A stretch of DNA of 64,000 bases from Flavobacteriales bacterium (GTDB taxonomy: Bacteria; Bacteroidota; Bacteroidia; Flavobacteriales_D; Sanyastnellaceae): assembly GCA_002863125.1 (NCBI GenBank), contig PKEB01000005.1, positions 1-64,000 of the forward strand, given 5' to 3'. The notes under the pieces were generated by a model. It ran no database searches. It saw only the letters and a list, made by a program, of their open reading frames with translations, and was not told where the DNA came from. The translations under genes and the position numbers were made by a program. Below, in pieces: positions 8,048 to 16,100 of the stretch (positions are counted from its first letter, which is position 1; every line of letters starts with the position of its first letter).

Positions 8048-10579
8048 ATGCAAAAAACACCCCCCATCGCCCCATTCGTCACTGGAGGAGTTTGGTTCAT
8101 CATTGCGCTGGCCGTCGCCTCGTTATCCGGCTGTGAAAGACCTATAACACCTGATTTTGTTGGCATTAACAACTGGGAACTCTACCTCCCAAAAACGCAT
8201 GAATGGTTGCCCGTAACAGTACCCGGAGACGCCGTAACCGACTTGCTCAAACACGAACGAATACCGGACCCCTTTTTTGGAACCTACGAGGATTCGCTTC
8301 AGTGGTTGGAACAGCAAAATTGGGTGTACCGAACACGCGTTTTGGTTTCCGATCATGCAACGGAGTCGGTGCTGCGATTTGAAGGTTTGGACACGTACGC
8401 GAGCATCGTCGTCAACGATTCCCTGCTGCTGGAAACCGACAATGCCCACCGGGCTTACGAGGTGGCTTTGCCGCCGTCCGAGGATGCCTGGAACATTGAG
8501 GTAACCCTCCATTCTCCAGTCGAACGCGGCCAGGCCATCTTGGATGCACAGCCGCGCAACATTCCCGTCAGCAATGAAATAAAACCGATTGGTCAGCAGA
8601 CGAGCAGCGTGACGCGTAAGCCGTATTACCACTTCGGCTGGGATTGGGGACCACGGCTGGTTTCTGCGGGCATCTCAGGTCCGGTCACCATTGTGCCAGC
8701 CGCCCAACCGCAGGCCTCATCGAACCGGATTCAAACCGCAATTGCGGCGGATGGGACGGCCCTTCTCACGTTTGAGTCGGAGCATGTTTGGCCCACCGGA
8801 TCGTGGACCTTGACCCACCCCGACGGAAAACAAGAACGCATCGGAGCGAACCCGACCGGTGGCGCCCACACCATCGTGACGCCCAAACTGTGGTGGCCAA
8901 ACGGCTTGGGCGACCAACCGCTCTACCGATTGACATGGACACCCGATTCGCCTGCCCTTCATTCGCTTCATTGGAACATCGGACTCCGGACCATCGAATG
9001 GGTACGAGAGCCAGACGCATGGGGCCGGTCATTCGCCTGTCACGTCAATGGGGTGCGGGTTCAAGCACGGGGAGCCAATGTGATCCCGGCTGACTTCTTC
9101 ACGGTGCGCAGCAGCGTAAACGAGCTGTCCCGGCTCCAAAGTGCCGTCGATGCCAACATGAACATGGTGAGGGTCTGGGGCGGTGCCTCCTATCCCAGTG
9201 AACAGTTTTACCATTTCTGCGATTCCGCCGGGCTGTTGGTGTGGCAAGACTTCATGTTCGCTTGCGCCATGGTGCCCAGCGATTCTGCCTACGTGGCCAA
9301 CGTCACGGCTGAAGCAGAGCACCAAGTCAAACGGCTTCGTCATCGGCCGTCACTCGCCCTCTGGTGTGGCAACAACGAGTCGCAAAAGGCTTGGGAAAGC
9401 TGGGGGTGGCCGGATTTATTTGACTTGCACGGTGCGGATTCGATTGCGACGGAGGAGGCCTATGCAGCTGTGTTCCACTACGCCCTCCCATCGGTCGTGG
9501 AAAGCGAATCCGATGCCTTTTATTGGCCGTCCTCCCCCGCTCGAGATCCACGAGCGGCTTATGCATTGGATTCCGGTGATGAGCACGCTTGGCGCGTCTG
9601 GTTCGATACGCTGGATTTTGACTATTTCTCCGCGCACGACGGACGGTTTGCAAGTGAGTATGGATTGCAGAGTTTGCCCGATGCATGGACACTTTCGAAG
9701 GTGGGCATTCATGCCTTCGAAGACGAGGCACTGCAATTCCGGCAACGCTCGAAGATGGAATGGTTGAAGCCCGGGCTGGACGGTTGGGGCATGATGCGCA
9801 TCTACGCCCGGCGCTATGCTGCGGACCCCGCAGCGGAAGACCCTCGACACACCCCATTGGAACGGTGGATTTACCTGACCCAATTCGCCCAAGCCCTCGG
9901 GCTGCGGGAAGCACTCGAACGGCACCGCACGAGCGATGGACGATACGCTGGCTCTTTGTACTGGCAGTTGAGTGACGTTTGGCCCACCGTATCGTGGTCG
10001 ACGGTGGATTATTACGGCCGTTGGAAACTGGCACATCATGCCGTCCAGCAAACCAACAAACCCCGGTGCGTTCAACGCGCTCACGGGTGCTCGACCGAGA
10101 CGTTGTTCGCCTTCAACGACGCACCAGAGGCATTGGAATCCACTGCCCTTCAGGTTGCCTTACTCACTATCGAGGGTGACACTTTGCATGTCGAAAATTT
10201 TGAAGTTGATGTACCCGCCTTCTCCCACGAAGTCCTGGAACTTGGCGAAGCCTTCAACACGCCAAAAGGCATCCTGCGCTGGACGTGGAGCAGAGGTACG
10301 GGAGCCATTCTCGACGAGGGAACGCACCTACACGCCAAGCCCGCCGAAGTAGACTGGCCCGACGCCACCATTGAAACGGTCTGGAAAGGCGATTCCTTGG
10401 TGTTGACATCCGATCACGTCGCACTGGGGGTGCGCCTTCAATTGGAGGGCGTTCGGTTTGAAGAAAACGGGTTCATGCTCCTCCCGAACGAACCCAAAAC
10501 CTTGCGGTTCCAGACCACGGGTTCTCAAAATGCGGCGCGTGACGCACTGAGCGTAGAGCATTTTGCCCAGTATCAATAG
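8048..10579 (+). CDS. GH2 family beta-mannosidase, lipoprotein
   Basis: 843 residues from the ATG at 8048. In-frame ATGs at 8039 and further upstream would add a few residues. The N-terminus is a lipoprotein signal with Cys at about 29 (ASLSGC). The order is jelly-roll sugar-binding domain, Ig-like domain and TIM barrel. The acid/base motif LWCGNNE (Glu about 444) and the nucleophile motif ASEYGLQSLP (Glu about 537) match exo-beta-mannosidases rather than beta-galactosidases. It should remove terminal beta-mannose from mannan oligosaccharides or N-glycans in the periplasm. It is divergent from the GH3/susCD unit, so it may belong to the same locus. Its 3' end overlaps the next gene by 7 bp tail to tail. 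Confidence 0.93.
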   Translation: MQKTPPIAPFVTGGVWFIIALAVASLSGCERPITPDFVGINNWELYLPKTHEWLPVTVPGDAVTDLLKHERIPDPFFGTYEDSLQWLEQQNWVYRTRVLVSDHATESVLRFEGLDTYASIVVNDSLLLETDNAHRAYEVALPPSEDAWNIEVTLHSPVERGQAILDAQPRNIPVSNEIKPIGQQTSSVTRKPYYHFGWDWGPRLVSAGISGPVTIVPAAQPQASSNRIQTAIAADGTALLTFESEHVWPTGSWTLTHPDGKQERIGANPTGGAHTIVTPKLWWPNGLGDQPLYRLTWTPDSPALHSLHWNIGLRTIEWVREPDAWGRSFACHVNGVRVQARGANVIPADFFTVRSSVNELSRLQSAVDANMNMVRVWGGASYPSEQFYHFCDSAGLLVWQDFMFACAMVPSDSAYVANVTAEAEHQVKRLRHRPSLALWCGNNESQKAWESWGWPDLFDLHGADSIATEEAYAAVFHYALPSVVESESDAFYWPSSPARDPRAAYALDSGDEHAWRVWFDTLDFDYFSAHDGRFASEYGLQSLPDAWTLSKVGIHAFEDEALQFRQRSKMEWLKPGLDGWGMMRIYARRYAADPAAEDPRHTPLERWIYLTQFAQALGLREALERHRTSDGRYAGSLYWQLSDVWPTVSWSTVDYYGRWKLAHHAVQQTNKPRCVQRAHGCSTETLFAFNDAPEALESTALQVALLTIEGDTLHVENFEVDVPAFSHEVLELGEAFNTPKGILRWTWSRGTGAILDEGTHLHAKPAEVDWPDATIETVWKGDSLVLTSDHVALGVRLQLEGVRFEENGFMLLPNEPKTLRFQTTGSQNAARDALSVEHFAQYQ

Positions 10580-11019
10580 ACCTTCAGGATGGCGTGCCTC
10601 GCGCCGTTGATCTCGAAAAACTCGCCTGCTCGCTTGCCGAGCATGGCTTGAGCAGCTGGAGATACTGGCGAAAGGGCATAAACCGGTTTGGCACATTCCA
10701 CCGGCAGTTTACCAAATGAAATGGAGATGAAATAGATGATGCGTTCGGTTTCAACCGCGGCACCGCGCGCCGCAACGTCGCATGGCGTATCGGTTAGTTG
10801 CTGCAACTCCGATTGGTTTCGCAGTGCCTTTTCCCGTTGCTGATTCAACTGCTGCAGCTCTTGGTCCACCATGGCCCGCGCTGTTTCGTGCTTATCCCCT
10901 GCTGAACTTTTGGTATCTGCTTGCCTACTTTCCTGAAGCGCCGCCATATCCGCTTGCAAGCGTTTCAACGCGTCCCGTACTCCGGCGTACATCATTTCCA
11001 ACCAGGCTTTCTTTTTCAT
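10573..11019 (-). CDS. GreA/GreB-like C-terminal domain protein
   Basis: 148 residues starting MKKKAWLEMM. A coiled-coil N-terminal half (about 15-85) contains the family signature SSAGDKHETARAM. It is followed by a small FKBP-like domain (YALSPVSPAAQAMLGK and a GEFFEING turn) as in the C-terminal domain of GreA/GreB. Bacteroidota genomes usually carry one copy, often mis-annotated as 3-oxoacyl-ACP synthase. By analogy it may bind the RNA polymerase secondary channel; this is not demonstrated. The frame is open back to 11073, but 11019 fits the family length and is preceded by a -7-like element. Confidence 0.8.
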   Translation of the reverse strand: MKKKAWLEMMYAGVRDALKRLQADMAALQESRQADTKSSAGDKHETARAMVDQELQQLNQQREKALRNQSELQQLTDTPCDVAARGAAVETERIIYFISISFGKLPVECAKPVYALSPVSPAAQAMLGKRAGEFFEINGARHAILKVY

Positions 11020-11024
11020 TGAAA

Positions 11025-11032
11025 CAAAACTA
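11025..11032 (-). promoter_or_regulatory. -7 element TAGTTTTG before the GreA-like gene
   Basis: On the minus strand TAGTTTTG, a perfect TAnnTTTG, lies five bases before the ATG at 11019. Transcription would start at or next to the start codon. This also supports the shorter start. Confidence 0.55.
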
Positions 11033-11088
11033 AGCCCGCTATTCATCTTCTCAGGTATCATTTGAACCTGCAACTCCGCTCAGTGGTT

Positions 11089-11096
11089 TAAATTCG
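11089..11096 (+). promoter_or_regulatory. -7 element TAAATTCG four bases before ATG of cupredoxin gene
   Basis: TAAATTCG differs from TAnnTTTG at one base and is followed by CGTC and then the ATG at 11101. A transcript starting about five bases after the element would be leaderless. Confidence 0.55.
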
Positions 11097-11100
11097 CGTC

Positions 11101-11979
11101 ATGATTGGGAGTCTCCGTCCTCTGTTTTTAAGGTGCATCGGACTGGTGGGTTTTATGCTCGCCACAATGCTCACGTTCGGGCAGGATTCCTTGTTCATCA
11201 TGCGCGGTGCTTGGGATCAAATCCCCGAAGCCCCTGAAGTGCTCAGGCTGAACGCCTCGGCTGATTGGTCCGAGCAAAACGCCGTTTTTGAACGCGAAGC
11301 TGCTACTGCTTCAAACCTTGTCGTTGTCAATGCAGACACCACGAGCCATGTTTGGGCGCTTCTCATAGGCGAAACCGATGGCATCACCATTGAACCCGGA
11401 GATACCGCGGTGGTCGACTTGCCCGCTCTGCCTATGGGAACCTACCGTCTCGGATTGATCGACGGCGAGGGCATCGGATTGGGCGCCCAGAGCATGTTGC
11501 AAGTGGGGCTCCAGTCGGATGGAGACCCCGTCTTGTTTCACTGGAATTTGTGCGATTGGGAAACTCAGCAGATGGCATCTTGGAGCAGCGGCACGGAGCC
11601 TGACCCAACGGCGGCATACGTTCCGAATTACTTCTCCATCAACGAGCAAACGTATCCTACAACCCTCGAAGACCCCAATGCCCTTGTCAGCGTGGCTTTG
11701 GGTGACACCTGTTGGATTGCGGTTGCGAACCACGGACAAATGGACCACGTACTGCACTTCCATGGTTTCCATGTGGAGGTGCTATCAAGCAACCTGCAGC
11801 CCGCCCGAATCGGCTGGTCAAAGGACACCGTTCCTGTGAAAAAAGGAGAAGGTATGACGGTGCAACTCGTTGCCAATCAAGCCGGCATTTATCCAGTGCA
11901 CGACCACAACCTCATCGCCGTGACCAACGCGGGTTTTTACCCGGGTGGCATGCTCACGCAAATCATCGTCGACCCATGA
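11101..11979 (+). CDS. Secreted cupredoxin protein, multicopper-oxidase C-terminal-half-like, T1 Cys replaced
   Basis: 292 residues with a Sec signal (cleavage near FGQ, about 27). The second half is a multicopper-oxidase-type cupredoxin domain: HVLHFHGFHVEV (His 216, 219, 221, 224) and later YPVHDHN (His 267 and 269). In laccases the latter motif is HCH, and the Cys binds type 1 copper and passes electrons to the trinuclear site. Here the Cys position is Asp268 and the following His ligand is also missing. The protein therefore keeps candidate type 2/3 ligands but cannot form a normal type 1 site. It overlaps the next cupredoxin gene by 4 bp (ATGA), so the two are translationally coupled. 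Confidence 0.8.
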   Translation: MIGSLRPLFLRCIGLVGFMLATMLTFGQDSLFIMRGAWDQIPEAPEVLRLNASADWSEQNAVFEREAATASNLVVVNADTTSHVWALLIGETDGITIEPGDTAVVDLPALPMGTYRLGLIDGEGIGLGAQSMLQVGLQSDGDPVLFHWNLCDWETQQMASWSSGTEPDPTAAYVPNYFSINEQTYPTTLEDPNALVSVALGDTCWIAVANHGQMDHVLHFHGFHVEVLSSNLQPARIGWSKDTVPVKKGEGMTVQLVANQAGIYPVHDHNLIAVTNAGFYPGGMLTQIIVDP

Positions 11980-13136
11980 GCAGCGTCCAGCACATTCTTC
12001 GCACTGTGGTGCTCATCAGCACGGTCTGGCTTGCGCCCTCTCTTTACGCCCAACAGCAGCCTCCGCAGCTGTTTTCTGGGATGGAGGGGTATACGTTTCT
12101 CCCGGATGGCACACCGGTGCCAATTTGGGGATATGGCTGGGTTGCCGATGGATTCATTACGCTTCCTGCACCACTGCTCACCTACACAGAGGGCGAGTCG
12201 GTGCAGTTGAATTTCACAAACCCAAGTCCTGAGAGCCACACGATCCACCTGCATGGGCTGGATGTCGACCAAGCAAATGACGGCGTCCCCGGAACGAGCT
12301 TTTTGGTGACGACGGGGGACGATGCCACGTATTCCTTCGACGCCGATTACCCCGGCACATTCCTCTACCACTGCCATGTCACAACAACGTTGCACTTGAC
12401 AATGGGGATGTACGGCATGGTCTTGGTCACCCGCCCGGACTATACATTGTTCGAAGGCGGACCTACCTACGCTGAGGATTTTCCCTTGCTCTTCAGCGAC
12501 TTGGAAATCGCCACCAACTTAGATCCAGTGGGCTCCTACCCTTTCCACGACATCCGTCCAGACGTGTTCATGATCAACGGTGAGTCAGGTAGCCAGCTCG
12601 AAGCCCCCGAGCGCATCGTACACTTTGAACCGGGCCAGCCGCTCGCGCTTCGATTGGGATCCATGGCCTACAGCCGCGTAGTATGCCAATTCCCGCCGGA
12701 ATTGAATGCTACGTGTTACATGAGCGATGGGCGCCCTATCCCAACCCCTTTCGAGCCAGATGCATTGGAAATTTATCCCGGTGAGCGTTTCACTGTTTTG
12801 GTGGATCCCGAGCCTGGCTGGGACGGAACGCTTCCCTGTGAATTTTGGAACATGGTTGATGAAACCCTCGAATCCGTAGAGAACATCCACATCCGGGACG
12901 CTGCTCTAAAGGTTGAGGAACCTCAATTCATCGGCACAACGGGCTACCCAAATCCAACACGGGAGCACATCACGTGGGATGATGCACGGCAAATAGAGGT
13001 ATGGAATGCCTACGGCGCAGCGGTGGCAGACCTTCGCTTCGAACGGGGCGTCCTGGATGTAGCCGGCTGGCCTGTAGGTACCTACGTCGCCCGCATTGAC
13101 GGTGGCCGCAGTGTGCGGTTCGTCGTCATCGAATGA
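11976..13136 (+). CDS. Secreted multicopper-oxidase-like protein with intact type 1 Cys and T9SS-type tail
   Basis: 386 residues from the ATG at 11976, inside the stop of the upstream cupredoxin gene. A signal peptide ends near SLYAQ (about 26). Domain 1 has HTIHLHG (His 88, 91, 93) and YHCHVTTTLHLTMGM (Cys133, His140, Met145), a complete type 1 site plus trinuclear-site histidines. A second cupredoxin-like domain (about 190-310) lacks copper ligands. The last about 70 residues (GYPNPTREHI... ending FVVIE) resemble a T9SS type A sorting domain. Together with the upstream protein it supplies the four His-x-His motifs of a laccase. The substrate (phenol, metal ion or other) is unknown. The 3' end overlaps the convergent adhesin gene by 11 bp. 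Confidence 0.82.
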   Translation: MSSVQHILRTVVLISTVWLAPSLYAQQQPPQLFSGMEGYTFLPDGTPVPIWGYGWVADGFITLPAPLLTYTEGESVQLNFTNPSPESHTIHLHGLDVDQANDGVPGTSFLVTTGDDATYSFDADYPGTFLYHCHVTTTLHLTMGMYGMVLVTRPDYTLFEGGPTYAEDFPLLFSDLEIATNLDPVGSYPFHDIRPDVFMINGESGSQLEAPERIVHFEPGQPLALRLGSMAYSRVVCQFPPELNATCYMSDGRPIPTPFEPDALEIYPGERFTVLVDPEPGWDGTLPCEFWNMVDETLESVENIHIRDAALKVEEPQFIGTTGYPNPTREHITWDDARQIEVWNAYGAAVADLRFERGVLDVAGWPVGTYVARIDGGRSVRFVVIE

Positions 13137-16100
13137 GGGTAACGTGGCCGCGCCACTCCCGCTGAGCAGGACGTTGCGCGCGGGATTCCACACGCAAGAC
13201 CCAGGTGTACGCATCGTTCATGCCGAAATGTGTGCTTTCTTGTCCCGCTTGGCCAATCCAGTATTCCTCCAGATCGTGGGATTCCCAAATGAGTTGACCG
13301 TAACGATTGAACACGCGCAACCAGTAGCTGTCCACCAATTCAGGAGCTGAAATTTCAGGGCGCCACCCGTCGTTGACACCGTCTGAATAGCCGTTGGTGG
13401 GCGGGGTGAAAGCATTGGGAACAAAAACCTGAAGGTTCTCTTCAACTTCGATCTCCATCATGGCCTCGCCCTCGCAACCGAAGGCATTGACCACCAGGAC
13501 GTGAACGGCATAGGTCCCCGGTTGGTCGTAGGTGTGCGTGCCGTCCCAATTGGTTGAGAGCGTGCCGTCGCCAAAGTCCCACAGGGCTTCGCCTGCGTCG
13601 GAAAGGTTTCCGAAAGTCCATGAGCTGTTCAGCGGATCGGGATTCTCGAATGTTCCCGCGTATGGGTTGGCTTCGAAGTCAACATAGGGACTCGGGAATA
13701 CGGTGATGCTGTCCGTCAGTTCGACGGTATTTTCGCATCCGCGTTCATCCACAACGTGCAGCATCAATTGATACGCGCCCGGTTGGTTCAATACCAATAC
13801 GGAATCGAGGCCAGGCAACGGCGACTGCACACCTGACTGCCAGAGACTGAGGGTTGATTCAGCTTCGCCATAAGCCGCATTCAACTGCACCTCCAAGGGT
13901 CCACATCCCATCATGGGTTCCGCACTCAAGGCAGCGGAAGGAAGCGGCAAGGCCTCGATGGAGTCCAACGCCACTTGGGAGCATCCCCATGCGTTCGTCA
14001 ACACCGCCCCAACCGCATGCCAGCCCAAGCTCAGGAGCGGAATCGAAGCCGTATCTCCTGTCGCCACCCATTCGCCATTGACGTTCCATTGGATTTCGTC
14101 CGTTGCATCTGCAGCAGCTGTAACTTCAACATCGGCAGGGAAACCGCATACCGCGTCATCCGCAAGGGAAATGGCAACATTGGGCTGAGGCCATACGTCA
14201 ATTTCTTTGCTTGCAAATCCTGCGCAACCGTTAGCATCTACCAAACTCACTCCTACAACCGAGGTATGCACTGTATCCACGGTTTCGAAAGCAATTTCCA
14301 AGGTTGCTTCGGCGCCCGCTTCCGCGCCATTCAGGACCCAATTCCAGTCCGATGAACCGGCGATGCCCTCGACCGAGAACACGACCTGCAGCGGGCTGCA
14401 TCCCGCATCGACATCCGAGAATACATCAAATTCAGGGGCTGCGTAGACCATAACCGGCCACGGCGCACTGGAACCACATCCCGTTTCAGCATCGTAGGCG
14501 AAAACCTCGAATTCCACCGTCCCGGCCTCGGCCGGTTCGAACAACATCGAATCGGACGCAACCAATTGATCCGCCCAATTCCATTCCACCGCATCCGCAT
14601 TGAGGGCGTCAACCGTCAACATCAATTCTGAAGCCACGCAAGCGGATGAAGCGGTCATTGAAAAATCCAATTCAGGCACCGGCACAACTTCCATAATCAA
14701 TGTGTCCTGGGTGGCGCAAGAACCCTGACCGGCCTCGACAACCAAACTGTGCGCGCCCAAGCCCAATGCCTGAACATCGATCAAACCAGTTGACGCGTCC
14801 AAAACAGCAGATGCGGTTACGTCAACGGCCGACCAGGTTACCGCCACTGAACCGTTCTCAGCAGCGAGCTCAAGCTGTGCGTTGGATGCACATGCTGCTG
14901 TGTCGGGACCAGCAAGCACTTGGTAAGGGGCACCCACAATCAAGTCGATGGTATCACGGGCGGCACATCCGGCCTCCGGAACAAACGTGTACTCCACGCC
15001 ATAAGCCCCGGGTTCGAGCGTTTCTGGGTGAAGGAAATCGAATGAGTCAATCGCCAGCACAGCGGCGCCCAACCCGGCAAACATCGTCGTCCCCGCTTCG
15101 GAAGCCGCAGCGTAATCGGAAAGATCAACCGGGATGGCCTGGTTGCACACAGCCAGCGATTCCACGGCATCTACCGAGGACACTTCCAGCACCACTACGT
15201 CCCAGTCTGTGCTGTTGCTGCACCCCCAATCGTCGGTGGCACTGACGGCTACGGCGTGGGTGCCTTCGGTCGGCCACAGCACGCTCAGTAAAGTCGTATC
15301 TCCTGGAACGGTGGTTTCGTCTATCGACCATTCCACAGCCACTGGAAATGCAGCGGCCTGCACATCAACTTCCAAGACCAACACCGAATCGGGGCAAACT
15401 TCACCATCAGAAACCACCGCGAGTTCTGGCTTGGCGTGAACCTCCAATTCCAGGTCCGATGAAACCGTGCACACCTCACCAGTATGAATAAAGGCATAGG
15501 CATGGGTGCCCGTCGGAACGAGGCTCAAGTCCACCGCATCCGGAGTATCAGCACTCAAACCCAGGCCTTCCCAGAAGCCTGCCAGCGCTGCGGGGGTCGG
15601 GAGAATGGCCAGCCCTTGATCTTCGCAAGCGTGCACTTTAGGACCCAAATCAAATTCAATGGGCGCAACCACTTCGGTCGGCAATTCCGCTTCATTGGCG
15701 CAGCCCGTATCATCGATGACTGCGTAGGTCAACGTGTACGTTCCTTCTGCAGCAGCCGACGCATTGAACAATCCCGATTCAACGCCAGTGCCGGCCCAAA
15801 TCCCATTGTCCGGCGTAGCCGCAGGCAATTCCACTGTGCCCTCATTGGCGCACACCGCCCATTCCGACTGCAAGGAAATTTCAGGAAGTGCCTGAACTTC
15901 CCATTGCAAGGTTGCCGATGATTCACATCCCAGCGAATCGGTAACGGCGATGGATGTTGCGACCGTTCCGGGATTCAACAAGGGTCCAGCACTCGCGGCC
16001 CAAGGAGAATCGCCTGCAGCAACCGCGGGTGCTTCCCACACAAACGTGTACAATGTCAAATCCGTTGCTCCTTCGATGGCGACCTCCCCAAATGCCGAAT

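Noticed and set aside
9327-10084. Long open frames on the minus strand (about 220-235 codons) inside the GH2 gene
   Set aside because: They are antisense to a well-supported gene with conserved catalytic motifs, are Arg/Pro/Ser-rich without any recognisable domain, and arise from the G+C-rich codon pattern.
11712-11975. Upstream extension of the second cupredoxin frame
   Set aside because: It overlaps the preceding cupredoxin gene in another frame; the ATG at 11976 gives a clean signal peptide.
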